A stretch of DNA of 64,000 bases from Salinicola salarius (GTDB taxonomy: Bacteria > Pseudomonadota > Gammaproteobacteria > Pseudomonadales > Halomonadaceae): assembly GCF_003206135.1 (NCBI RefSeq), contig NZ_PZJT01000003.1, forward strand, positions 40,392 through 104,391, written 5' to 3'. The position numbers and the translations under genes were made by a program. This document shows, one piece after another, positions 43,951 through 55,719 of the stretch (position 1 is the first letter of the stretch; each line of letters begins with the position of its first letter). The notes under the pieces were generated by a model, which did no database searches, had not been told where the DNA came from, and was given only the letters and a program-made list of their open reading frames with translations.

Positions 43951-45222
43951 TCAGGCGCGAACGGCACCAGCCTGTGATTGAGCCATCGATGCACCAGCCG
44001 CCAGCTTGCGAGCCGCCGGCGTGCCGGGGGCCGGATTGTCGGCGAAGAAGTCCAGCGCGGCCTGCACGCCACTGCCGAACAGCTCGACCCCGCAGAGCTT
44101 GAGCCCCGCTTCGCAGCCGCCGAGGGTGGCAATCAGGGTCAGATCGTTGCAGTCGCCGAGATGGCCGATGCGGAACATGCGCCCCTTGGCCTTGCCGAGT
44201 CCGGTACCCAGCGACAGGTCGAAGCGATCGTAAATGGTTCGACGGACCTCGTCGGCATCGATTCCTTCCGGCACCACGACTCCCGTCAATACCGGCGAAT
44301 AGAGCGCCGGCTCCTGGCACTGGATTTCCAGCCCCCAGGCGTTGACCGCGCGACGCACGCCTTCGCCCCAGCGCTCGTGGCGGGCGAAGACCTGATCCAG
44401 GCCTTCTTCCAGCAGCATGTCCAGCGCTTCGTTGAGGCCATAGAGCAGGTTGGTGTTGGGTGTGTAGGGCCAGTAACCGTTGGCGTTGCCGGTGAGAATC
44501 TCGTCCCAGGCCCAGAAGCTCCTGGGCATGGTCGAGCGGCGGCTGGCCTCGATTGCCTTGGACGACAGCGCGTTGAAACTGATCCCGGGCGGCAGCATCA
44601 ACCCTTTCTGCGAGCCGGACACGGTGACATCGACGCCCCACTCGTCGTGGCGATAGTCGGCGCTCGCCAATCCCGAGATGGTATCGACCAGCAGCAGCGC
44701 CGGGTGGCCGGCGGCGTCGATGGCCCGGCGCACGGCGGCGATATCGCTGGTGACCCCGGTGGACGTTTCGTTGTGTACCACGCACACCGCCTTGATCCGG
44801 TGCTCGCCGTCATTGCGCAAGCGCTCTTCGATGAGCTGCGGTTGCACGCCGCATCGCCAGCTCTGCGACGCGGGCAAAGTCAGGAATTCCGGCTCGAGCC
44901 CGAGTCGAAGCGCCATCTGCTTCCACAGCGTGGCGAAGTGCCCGGTCTCGAACATCAATACCGAGTCGCCTGGGCTCAAGGTATTGGAAAGCGCCGCCTC
45001 CCATGCGCCCGTCCCCGAGGCCGGGTAGATGACGACCGGGTGTTCGGTCTTGAAGACCTTCTTGATTTTTCCCAGCACCTCGAGCCCCAACTCGCCAAAT
45101 TCCGGGCCTCGGTGATCGATGGTGGGCAGACTCATTGCCCGCAGGATGCGATCCGGTACGGGGGACGGCCCCGGGATCTGCAGAAAATGGCGGCCGGAGG
45201 GATGTTGGTCGAGCTTGAGCAT
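43951..45222 (-). CDS. Class V aminotransferase, serine/aspartate-glyoxylate type
   Basis: A 423-residue pyridoxal-phosphate enzyme. The Schiff-base Lys is at 206 (SGSQKGLMLPPG), with HNETSTG near 150 and IPGPSPVPDRILRAM at the N-terminus. These match serine-glyoxylate aminotransferase (SgaA) and the aspartate-glyoxylate enzyme BhcA of the beta-hydroxyaspartate cycle; no BhcBCD genes are nearby. It would make glycine from glyoxylate. The start has GGAG nine bases upstream; a longer in-frame reading lacks support. Operon with the FAD/Fe-S dehydrogenase and divergent from a GntR regulator. Confidence 0.9.
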   Translation of the reverse strand: MLKLDQHPSGRHFLQIPGPSPVPDRILRAMSLPTIDHRGPEFGELGLEVLGKIKKVFKTEHPVVIYPASGTGAWEAALSNTLSPGDSVLMFETGHFATLWKQMALRLGLEPEFLTLPASQSWRCGVQPQLIEERLRNDGEHRIKAVCVVHNETSTGVTSDIAAVRRAIDAAGHPALLLVDTISGLASADYRHDEWGVDVTVSGSQKGLMLPPGISFNALSSKAIEASRRSTMPRSFWAWDEILTGNANGYWPYTPNTNLLYGLNEALDMLLEEGLDQVFARHERWGEGVRRAVNAWGLEIQCQEPALYSPVLTGVVVPEGIDADEVRRTIYDRFDLSLGTGLGKAKGRMFRIGHLGDCNDLTLIATLGGCEAGLKLCGVELFGSGVQAALDFFADNPAPGTPAARKLAAGASMAQSQAGAVRA

Positions 45223-45238
45223 GGCGGCATCTCCAGGA

Positions 45239-45260
45239 GTGAAGCGACAGGCCGCTTCAC
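45239..45260 (-). promoter_or_regulatory. Inverted repeat GTGAAGCG-N6-CGCTTCAC in the leader
   Basis: Perfect eight-base arms stand 16 bases upstream of the aminotransferase start codon. It could be an operator for the divergent GntR regulator or a leader hairpin next to the ribosome-binding site. Confidence 0.45.
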
Positions 45261-45443
45261 ATGGTTTTTTGCATTCATTACGCAATATGCCGGATAATCG
45301 CCCGCTGACAAACCTCGACATAAGTCGCAGCTCATCACGCCAAGCGTCGTTGAAGTCGCTTTCCAATAGCCGCCGCTACGGCGCAGTAGCCAGCGCCGAG
45401 CGCTTGCGATAGAAAGAAGAGAAGACCGAACAGGGTTCAATGC

Positions 45444-46142
45444 ATGCAAACATCCGATGACACCGAGCTCGATACCCAGACGCGGCCATTGCGAATCCAG
45501 CGCGCCGCCCTGCACGACAAGATCGTGGAGCGTCTCCACGACCTGATTATCGAAGGTGGCCTCGGGCCCGGCGAGCGCATCAACGAACGTGAACTGGCGG
45601 ACCGGCTGGCGGTTTCGCGCACGCCCTTGCGGGAAGCACTGCGCGTGCTGGCCGCGGAAAAGCTGGTGACGATCTCCCCCAACTACGGCACTTTCGTGAC
45701 CCGCATGACGCGCCAGGAAATCTGCGACACCTTCGAGCTGATGAGCGCGCTGGAGCGCTTTTCCGGGGAACTGGCGTGTCTCAGGGTCACCGAAGAAGAG
45801 CTGGCCGAGATCCACGCGGCCCACGAGACGATGCTGGGCCACTGGCAGCGCCAGGATCTATCGGCTTACTATCATGCCAACCAGCGCATTCACGACCTGA
45901 TCAACCGTGCGGCGCGCAACGATGCCCTGCGTCAGACCTATCTTTCGCTCAATCGGCGCCTTCACCCGCTGCGACTGTCCTCCAACCGATCGGAAGCCAA
46001 GTGGCGCAAGGCGGTGGAGGAACATCGCGAGATGATGACCGCGCTGGGCGCCCGCGACGGAGCGAAGCTGGGAGCGCTGATGGAGCGTCATCTGCTGGAA
46101 AAACGCGACGCCGTGCTGGCCGACTGGAAAGACGCGGAATAG
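45444..46142 (+). CDS. GntR-family regulator (FadR/FCD subgroup)
   Basis: A 232-residue regulator with a GntR winged helix (about 15-85: KIVERLHDLIIEGGLGPGERINERELADRLAVSRTPLREALRVL starts the domain) and an all-helical FCD ligand domain (about 95-220) with the metal-ligand pattern (Asp/His) of the family. Divergent from the aminotransferase/FAD-dehydrogenase operon, which it probably represses. FCD regulators usually sense small organic acids. Confidence 0.9.
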   Translation: MQTSDDTELDTQTRPLRIQRAALHDKIVERLHDLIIEGGLGPGERINERELADRLAVSRTPLREALRVLAAEKLVTISPNYGTFVTRMTRQEICDTFELMSALERFSGELACLRVTEEELAEIHAAHETMLGHWQRQDLSAYYHANQRIHDLINRAARNDALRQTYLSLNRRLHPLRLSSNRSEAKWRKAVEEHREMMTALGARDGAKLGALMERHLLEKRDAVLADWKDAE

Positions 46143-46152
46143 AACGGCGGGA

Positions 46153-46860
46153 TCACTCCAGCCGTCGCAGAAAGGCGGTACCGCCGAGGTTGCGCATCTG
46201 GCGCTGGATCCAGACTGCACGCTGCTGAACGTAAGCAGAGGGCTGGGAAGCGCTCCAGCCGCGCGGATTGGGCAGAATCGCGGCGAGCCGGCTGGCCTGG
46301 GAAACGCTGAGGTTGGCCGCGGAGGTGCCGAAATAGTGCTGCGCCGCCGCCTCCAGCCCGAACACGCCGGTATCCCATTCGGCAATGTTGAGATAGACCT
46401 CCAGAATACGCTGCTTGGGCCATAGCGCTTCGAGCAGCAGCGTGAACCACGCCTCGAGCCCCTTGCGGATCCAGCTACGCCCCGTCCACAGGAAGAGGTT
46501 GCGGGCCGTCTGCTGGGTCAGCGTGCTGGCGCCACGAAGATCGCCGCCGTCCGACCAGTTGGCGAGCGAACGCTTGATCTGCGCCACATCGAAACCCCAG
46601 TGGTCCGGGAAGCGCTGATCCTCCCCCGCCATCACCGCCACCTTGGCGTTGTCGGAGAGCCGGGACCACGGCTCCCACTGCTGCTCGATGGTCAGGTTCT
46701 CGCCCTGGAACCAGGAGCTCACCTTGCGCTCCGCCATCACCATGGAGCCGAACACCGGCACGAAGCGGAACACCAGCACGAAAAATACCGATAGCCCGAC
46801 GAAAGCCGCGATAGCGATCAATGAATAGCGGAGGAACGTGCGCGGCCAACCTGAGGGCAT
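46153..46860 (-). CDS. mtgA: Monofunctional peptidoglycan transglycosylase
   Basis: A 235-residue GT51 enzyme that polymerises lipid II into glycan strands. A membrane anchor (about 10-33) precedes the catalytic domain with Glu80 in AGEDQRFPDHWGFD and the second hallmark RGASTLTQQTARNLFLW. There is no transpeptidase domain, as expected for MtgA. A start 25 codons upstream is open, but MPSGWPRTFLRY gives the usual length. It converges on the GntR gene with only ten bases between stops. Confidence 0.94.
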   Translation of the reverse strand: MPSGWPRTFLRYSLIAIAAFVGLSVFFVLVFRFVPVFGSMVMAERKVSSWFQGENLTIEQQWEPWSRLSDNAKVAVMAGEDQRFPDHWGFDVAQIKRSLANWSDGGDLRGASTLTQQTARNLFLWTGRSWIRKGLEAWFTLLLEALWPKQRILEVYLNIAEWDTGVFGLEAAAQHYFGTSAANLSVSQASRLAAILPNPRGWSASQPSAYVQQRAVWIQRQMRNLGGTAFLRRLE

Positions 46861-46968
46861 GGACGAGAGCTCTTGGTCGAAAGAGTAGGAGCCTAGTATA
46901 ACAAGGGCCTGCCGGCATGGGTCCGGTAAGCGCAAGATCGGGATTACAGAAACTACGGAGGAAGCGAC

Positions 46969-47793
46969 ATGACCATCGAAGGCTTCATCCGCGAATTCAC
47001 GCCTGTCGACGACGGCAGCGATTCGTCGCTGTCGTCGCGACGCCGGGCGTATGAGGCGCTACATGCGCGGCGGCGCGTGGCCGATCCGGCCGGCATGCAG
47101 ATCTCCGACGAAGGCATCGGCGGGGTCGATGTGCGCCGCTTCCGCCCTGCCGGCTGCGTCGAAGGCAATGTCGTCTACCTGCACGGCGGCGGATGGAGCC
47201 TGGGCTCGATCGACAGCCATCAGGGCATTACCGCGAACCTGGCCGAACGCCTGCGGCGGGAGGTGATCAGCGTCGATTACCGGCTGCTGCCGGAGGCCAC
47301 TTACGCCGAAGCGCTGGCCGACTGTCGTGCGGTCGTCGAAGCCGTTGGCCCGGTGGCGGTGATCGGCGACAGCGCCGGCGGCAGGTTGGCGATCGATGTC
47401 GCCCATACCAGCGAATGGAAAGGGTTGCTCGGATTGATCTACCCGGTTGTGGGTACGCCCACCGTCGAGACGCTGGGGGAAGACGGGCCGCTGCTGTCGC
47501 GAGCGGACATTCTGTCGCTGTGGCAGATGGCGGCGCCTGACGCGCCCGATGTCGACGCCGCCGTACCTCCGGCCAGAATCATCGAGACACTGGCCGTGGA
47601 GCGCGATCCGCTGACGCGACCGCTTGAGCAGGCGATCGAATCCTGGCGCCGGAATGGCGCTTCGGTCGGCTATCGTTGCGCGCCGGACATGGTACACGCC
47701 GCCCTGCACGGACATGGCGATCTGCCGGAAATGCAAACCGCCTGGCAGGACTTCTGCCAGGCGGTCGAAAAGCGACTCAGCGCCGATTCATAG
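46969..47793 (+). CDS. Alpha/beta hydrolase (hormone-sensitive-lipase type)
   Basis: A 274-residue esterase-like protein. HGGG at 72-75 forms the oxyanion hole and GDSAGG has the nucleophile Ser135; the acid (Asp) and His (near 232, MVHAALHG) complete the triad by position. This is the HSL/BrEst family layout, which hydrolyses short-chain esters. ACGGAGGAAGCGAC precedes the ATG. The stop codon is inside the first copy of a 16-base tandem repeat. Confidence 0.87.
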   Translation: MTIEGFIREFTPVDDGSDSSLSSRRRAYEALHARRRVADPAGMQISDEGIGGVDVRRFRPAGCVEGNVVYLHGGGWSLGSIDSHQGITANLAERLRREVISVDYRLLPEATYAEALADCRAVVEAVGPVAVIGDSAGGRLAIDVAHTSEWKGLLGLIYPVVGTPTVETLGEDGPLLSRADILSLWQMAAPDAPDVDAAVPPARIIETLAVERDPLTRPLEQAIESWRRNGASVGYRCAPDMVHAALHGHGDLPEMQTAWQDFCQAVEKRLSADS

Positions 47794-47838
47794 AAGGTGC
47801 CAGTCGTAGAGGGTGCCAATCACAGAGGGTGCCAGAGG
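47791..47838 (+). repeat. Three tandem copies of a 16-base unit
   Basis: Units begin at 47791, 47807 and 47823, all with the core GGTGCCA. The first contains the hydrolase stop codon and the array ends four bases before the stop of the convergent binding-protein gene. Confidence 0.85.
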
Positions 47839-47841
47839 CGT

Positions 47842-48783
47842 TCAGCTACCCAGCTGCGCCTTGATCGCGTCGATGGCCGGCTCGCCATCCCTGGTGGTGA
47901 CGCCATCCAGCCACTGGGCAACGGTATCGTAGTGATCGCGAATCCACTCGCTGGCAACCTTGTCGGCCGGGCGCTCCTCGTGACTGTACTCGTAGACCCA
48001 GTCGTTCTGAGCTTCGATATCGACCTGATACTGGGAAAGGAAGCGATAGAGGTTGGCATCCTTCGATTTCAGATCGGCTGGCACTACGGTCCACACCGTG
48101 CTGAGAATATCCGCCGTGCCGCTATCGTCGGAATCCTCCAGATAGTAGAGGTCATAGCTGACGTTCATCCAGTGCGGTTCCCAGCCGACGAACGTGACCC
48201 ACTGCTTGTCGCTGATCTTCTGGTCGGCGTACGCCAGCATGGCAGATGTCGAACTTTCCCGTAGCTGCCAGTCGCCCAGCCCGGCCGCGTCTTCGTCGAT
48301 CGCGGCGAGGATCGCATCGTTGATGCCGGTACCGGCCTCGATGCCCTGAATCTCGCCGTTGAAGCGATCCTTGTAGCGATCGAGATCGGCCACGCTGTTC
48401 ACGCCCGCCTCGTGAACGTACTCCGGCACCACCAGCCCGGAATTGGCGTTGCTGATGTTCTTGGCTACCTTGTCGACCTTGTCGTCGGCCACCAGCGGCT
48501 CGATCATCTCCTCCTCGATCGGATACCAGCCGCCCAGGTAGACATCCAGGTCATCGTTGGCCAGACCGTTAAGAATGACGCCGACGGCCAGCTCGCTCTG
48601 CTGGGTCTGGTAACCCATCGCCTCGAGGATCTGCGAGGCGACTTCGGACTTCACCGTCACCCCCGGCCACGGCGGCACGCCAAAGCGTACGGTATCGAGA
48701 TCGGCCTGCGCCGATCCGGCTGCCAGCAGCGTCAGCGGCAGTGCGGCAGCCACGACCCGGCGTTTCACGTTCGAATGACCCAT
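47842..48783 (-). CDS. Glycine betaine/choline-type ABC substrate-binding protein, orphan
   Basis: A 313-residue periplasmic OpuAC-domain protein. The signal peptide runs to about residue 27 (ending AQA). VRFGVPPWPGVTVKSEVA and the Trp-rich WVTFVGWEPHWMN segment form the quaternary-amine pocket typical of ProX/ChoX/CaiX. No ATPase or permease gene is adjacent, so it must share a transporter encoded elsewhere. AAGGAGA precedes the ATG. The neighbourhood of sarcosine and formaldehyde metabolism fits a betaine, choline or carnitine ligand. Confidence 0.9.
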   Translation of the reverse strand: MGHSNVKRRVVAAALPLTLLAAGSAQADLDTVRFGVPPWPGVTVKSEVASQILEAMGYQTQQSELAVGVILNGLANDDLDVYLGGWYPIEEEMIEPLVADDKVDKVAKNISNANSGLVVPEYVHEAGVNSVADLDRYKDRFNGEIQGIEAGTGINDAILAAIDEDAAGLGDWQLRESSTSAMLAYADQKISDKQWVTFVGWEPHWMNVSYDLYYLEDSDDSGTADILSTVWTVVPADLKSKDANLYRFLSQYQVDIEAQNDWVYEYSHEERPADKVASEWIRDHYDTVAQWLDGVTTRDGEPAIDAIKAQLGS

Positions 48784-48942
48784 GAAGCGTCTCCTTGAAG
48801 TTGTTATCGAATGGAACTCCTCTACTACTCTGCCGATTCAGGAGACAATGAATTGACCGGAAGCGACGCAAAATACGCACCAATCGTCATCGGTAGCCGG
48901 TAAGCGCTGTCATCGCATCCACCGCGCTCGAAGCGCAAAGAG

Positions 48943-48975
48943 AAAAAAGCCCGCCTGCGCATCGGCCAGGCGGGC
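48943..48975 (-). terminator. Rho-independent terminator after fghA
   Basis: On the minus strand GCCCGCCTG and CAGGCGGGC form a nine-base GC stem, followed by TTTTTT. It stands about 35 bases past the fghA stop and closes the frmA-fghA unit. Confidence 0.88.
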
Positions 48976-49008
48976 CAGGGTTCGATCGATGTTGAGATTG
49001 ACGCCCCG

Positions 49009-49866
49009 TCACCGCTTGGCGTAAAGCCGCTCGGCGTGATAACTCAGGTGGTCGTCGATGAAGCTGGCGATGAAGAAATAACTGTGGTCATAGCCGGGAT
49101 GCCGGCGCAGCGTCAGCGGATGGTCATGCTCCTCGCAGACCGCCTCCAGCCGCTCGGGCTTGAGCTGCTCCGCGAGGAAGTTATCCGCCTCGCCCTGATC
49201 GATGAACAGCGGCTGACGCGACGACCCCTTGGCAACGAGCTCGCAGGTATCGTACTGCGTGCGCAGGCCGACATCGTCGCCCAGATAGTTCTCGAACGCC
49301 TTCTGGCCCCACGGCACCTGGCTCGGATTGACGATCGGCGCGAATGCCGAGACCGCGGCATAGCGCCCCGGCTGGCGCAGCGCCAGCACCAGCGCACCGT
49401 GTCCGCCCATCGAATGCCCGCTGATCGATTCGCGGCCATTGACCGGGAAGTGCAGCCGCACCACCGAGGGCAGCTCTTCGGTGACGTAATCGTACATCCG
49501 GTAGTGCTTCGACCACGGTTCCCGCTTCGCGTTGAGATAGAAGCCGGCGCCGGAGCCGAAATCGTAGCTGTCGTGTTCGCCGGGCAGATCCAGGCCGCGC
49601 GGGCTGGTATCCGGACACACGATCGCGATGCCGAGCTCGGCAGCCATCCTCTGCGCGCCGGCCTTCTGCATGAAGTTCTCGTCGTTGCAGGTCAGACCGG
49701 AGAGCCACCACATCAGCGGCACCCGGCCCTCTTCGGCCTGCGGCGGCAGATAGATCGCGAAAATCATGTCGCAATCCAGCGCCCGCGAGTAATGCTTGTA
49801 GCGCTTGACCCAGCCACCGAAGCTCTTGGTGGCCGAGACGAGCTCCAATTGTTCGCTCATCGACAT
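49009..49866 (-). CDS. fghA: S-formylglutathione hydrolase
   Basis: A 285-residue esterase-D-like enzyme that hydrolyses S-formylglutathione to formate and glutathione, the second step of glutathione-dependent formaldehyde removal. The nucleophile is Ser152 in GHSMGGHGA; MWWLSGLTCNDENF and GLDLPGEHDSYDFG are family motifs. GGAGAGC precedes the ATG. The gene for the first enzyme of the pathway lies just upstream in the same direction, separated by a 29-base tandem repeat. Confidence 0.95.
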   Translation of the reverse strand: MSMSEQLELVSATKSFGGWVKRYKHYSRALDCDMIFAIYLPPQAEEGRVPLMWWLSGLTCNDENFMQKAGAQRMAAELGIAIVCPDTSPRGLDLPGEHDSYDFGSGAGFYLNAKREPWSKHYRMYDYVTEELPSVVRLHFPVNGRESISGHSMGGHGALVLALRQPGRYAAVSAFAPIVNPSQVPWGQKAFENYLGDDVGLRTQYDTCELVAKGSSRQPLFIDQGEADNFLAEQLKPERLEAVCEEHDHPLTLRRHPGYDHSYFFIASFIDDHLSYHAERLYAKR

Positions 49867-49885
49867 GATGCTCTCCTTGGCTTTC

Positions 49886-50009
49886 TATCCATGCACCCCG
49901 ATACCGGCGCCTACTCTCCATGCGCCCCGGAACCGGCGCCTACTCTCCATGCGCCCCAAAACCGGGCTCTTGCGCTTTTGATCTGCGCTCGTAGTCCGTG
50001 GCTCGTGGC

Positions 50010-50012
<3 letters not shown>
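49886..50012 (+). repeat. 29-base tandem repeat with heptamer array, between frmA and fghA
   Basis: Three units starting at 49891, 49920 and 49949 carry the core RCCCCGAWACCGG and TACTCTCC; the third is degenerate at its end. They are followed from 49989 by TCGTAGT, CCGTGGC and TCGTGGC, which run into the frmA stop codon. This is the same combination (GC palindrome plus YCGTRGC heptamers next to a minus-strand stop) as near 38.0 kb. Confidence 0.8.
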
Positions 50013-52277
<2,265 letters not shown>

Positions 52278-52324
52278 AAAACAGGGAGATCAGGGATAAG
52301 GCAGGTCGGTGGCAGGCAGGTGGA

Positions 52325-53059
52325 TCAATGATTGAAGAAGTGATCGATGCCATCGTTGAGATAGGCGTCGCCGAATTCGGCCTCCCGCGCCAGCGCCTCG
52401 GGGTCGGGCAGCTCGATACGCTGGCGAGAGCGCAGCAGCAGCCCTTCCTCGCGGAAGGCGGTCAGGGTCCGGCTCACGTGCACCGACGACAGCCCCAGCG
52501 CATCGCCGAGATGCTGCTGGGACAGCGGTAGACGAATGCTGTTGCCCTGGCGTGCCTTGGTGCGCTCCAGGCGCACGTACATTTCGTAGATCAGATGAGC
52601 CAGACGCTGACGCGCGCTGCGTCGGGCGAGGTTGACGAGACGCTCGGTCAACAGGGCCTGCTGATGAGACGAGATGGCAAAGAAGATGGTCGACAGCATC
52701 AGCGATTCGCGGAAGACGTTGATCAGACGCCGATGGGGAAAATGGCACACGACGCCATCCTCGAGCATGGCGACGCCGGTCAGGCGCTCCTTGAAGGCAA
52801 ATTCCCGCAGCCCGATGATATCGCCGGGCAGATATATCTCGAGAATCTGTCGGGAGCCATCTTCCATGTAGCGAAAAGAGTAGGCCCACCCCTTGCTGAG
52901 CGTACAGAACTCGCGCGCCGGATCCCCCTCCTGCCACAAAATCTCGTCGGCCTTGACCTCGGTCGGGCTCTGCTCGAGCTCGACCAGCAACGCTTCATCG
53001 TTTTTGGAAAGCTCACCGTAATGCTTGAAATGACGGACGATACAACTGTCTTGGCTCAT
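52325..53059 (-). CDS. Crp/Fnr-family regulator
   Basis: A 244-residue regulator with a cyclic-nucleotide-binding-like beta-barrel (about 20-125) and a C-terminal winged helix (about 165-225: LPLSQQHLGDALGLSSVHVSRTLTAF). It has only one N-terminal Cys, so it cannot hold the four-Cys Fe-S cluster of FNR. The type of signal is unknown. Transcribed in the same direction as sdaA but with about 150 bases between them, so joint transcription is possible, not sure. Confidence 0.9.
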   Translation of the reverse strand: MSQDSCIVRHFKHYGELSKNDEALLVELEQSPTEVKADEILWQEGDPAREFCTLSKGWAYSFRYMEDGSRQILEIYLPGDIIGLREFAFKERLTGVAMLEDGVVCHFPHRRLINVFRESLMLSTIFFAISSHQQALLTERLVNLARRSARQRLAHLIYEMYVRLERTKARQGNSIRLPLSQQHLGDALGLSSVHVSRTLTAFREEGLLLRSRQRIELPDPEALAREAEFGDAYLNDGIDHFFNH

Positions 53060-53210
53060 TACCCTTGCCCTTGTTCATGCTTTTAGCGATCGTCAGATTA
53101 CGGAAATCGATATTGGCATAGCCAGCCAGGATTGTCGTTATCCCGCGTCAGGGATCACGATCCAAGCACAAGACTTGAGACACTTCTGTCAATTTCAAGA
53201 TTGAAAAGAC

Positions 53211-54590
<1,380 letters not shown>

Positions 54591-54731
54591 GTGACTACCT
54601 CTGATGTCGCTCGGGCGCCAGAATCCGTCGTTCCTGGAACTGGCGCATGATGTAGTTTGACTTCAGTCTGGCCGCCGGTTAAACCGGAAACAATCGATAA
54701 AAACTGCCAATACCTATAGCCTTGCTAAACC

Positions 54732-55679
54732 ATGATCCAGTCACTCAATGCTCAGACCCATGCCTGGCTGAAAGTCTTCGCCGTCAGTGCCCGCCTCCTG
54801 TCGTTCACCCGGGCAGCAGAGGAGCTTCATGTCACCACCGGCGCGGTCAGCCAGCAGATCAAGCAGCTGGAAGAGCGGCTCGGGTTTCGTCTGTTCAGGC
54901 GTCTGCCGCGCCAGCTGGCGTTGACGGAAGAAGGGGAACGGCTGGCCCGGGTCGTCGCCCAGGCTTACGATGCCGTCGGGCTGGAGGTCGATCGCCTGCG
55001 CGGCGGGGTCATGAGCGGCGTGCTCAGGCTACGCTGCCTGCCGTCGTTTCTGGCCAAGTGGCTGATGCCGAGACTGCCGCGGCTGCAGGCCCGCTTCCCC
55101 GATATCGAGCTGCACGTCACGGCGGAAGACAGCAATCTTTCGTTGCTTGACGGCGGCTACGATCTGGCCATCGATCTCAACGACGGCCACTATCCGGGCC
55201 TCCAGACCACGCCGTTGATCGACGAGAAGATCTTCGCCGTCTGCTCGCCGCAACTGCTCAGGCGGCGCCCGCCGCTCACCACTCCCGAGGCGCTGGGCTA
55301 CTATCCGCTGCTGCACGACGTCACGGCCTGGCGAGGCAGTCACGATTATGCGGAGTGGGAGCACTATCTGCGGGCGATTGGCGGTGAACAGGTCAACGTA
55401 CGCCGAGGCTACACGTTCAACCGCAACCAGCTGACGGTGGAGGCGGCGATCGCCGGCATGGGCGTGGCGATCGCGCGCCGGACGCTGATCGGCGACGAGT
55501 TGGACAGCGGACGCCTGATCGCGCCGTTCGCCGGCTCGGTGGCGACCGGCAAGCGCTACGGCCTGGTCTATCAGCAGGGGGCTCTGGACGACCGCCGCGT
55601 ACGAGCGGTTCACGACTGGCTGGAGGAGGAAGCGCGGCGATCCGTGGAGACCGCCCCGCTTTTCGATTCAACCGAGTGA
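54732..55679 (+). CDS. LysR-family regulator (GcvA-like)
   Basis: A 315-residue LysR protein of the GcvA type: the N-terminal helix-turn-helix has ARLLSFTRAAEELHVTTGAVSQQIKQLEERLGF, and the effector domain contains the GGYDLAIDLNDGHYPGL and RGYTFNRNQL segments seen in GcvA-like regulators. Divergent from sdaA across about 140 bases and probably its regulator, which would fit glycine- or serine-responsive control. Converges with the CoA-transferase gene downstream. Confidence 0.9.
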   Translation: MIQSLNAQTHAWLKVFAVSARLLSFTRAAEELHVTTGAVSQQIKQLEERLGFRLFRRLPRQLALTEEGERLARVVAQAYDAVGLEVDRLRGGVMSGVLRLRCLPSFLAKWLMPRLPRLQARFPDIELHVTAEDSNLSLLDGGYDLAIDLNDGHYPGLQTTPLIDEKIFAVCSPQLLRRRPPLTTPEALGYYPLLHDVTAWRGSHDYAEWEHYLRAIGGEQVNVRRGYTFNRNQLTVEAAIAGMGVAIARRTLIGDELDSGRLIAPFAGSVATGKRYGLVYQQGALDDRRVRAVHDWLEEEARRSVETAPLFDSTE

Positions 55680-55719
55680 GCCAGGCTTTGGAAATAACCA
55701 GGCTCTATCTGAAAAGTGT

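Noticed and set aside
41776-43977. A 733-codon plus-strand open frame opposite the FAD/Fe-S dehydrogenase
   Set aside because: Its composition (His, Gln and Arg rich) is that of an antisense shadow, and the opposite strand encodes a clear multi-domain enzyme.
52325-53059. Identification of the Crp-family regulator as the oxygen sensor FNR/Anr
   Set aside because: FNR and Anr need four cysteines for the Fe-S cluster; the N-terminal region here has only one.
53189-53204. TCAAT-N6-ATTGA inverted repeat between the Crp-family gene and sdaA
   Set aside because: Only five-base arms with no conserved spacing for a known regulator and no T-tract; it could easily be chance in an AT-rich gap.
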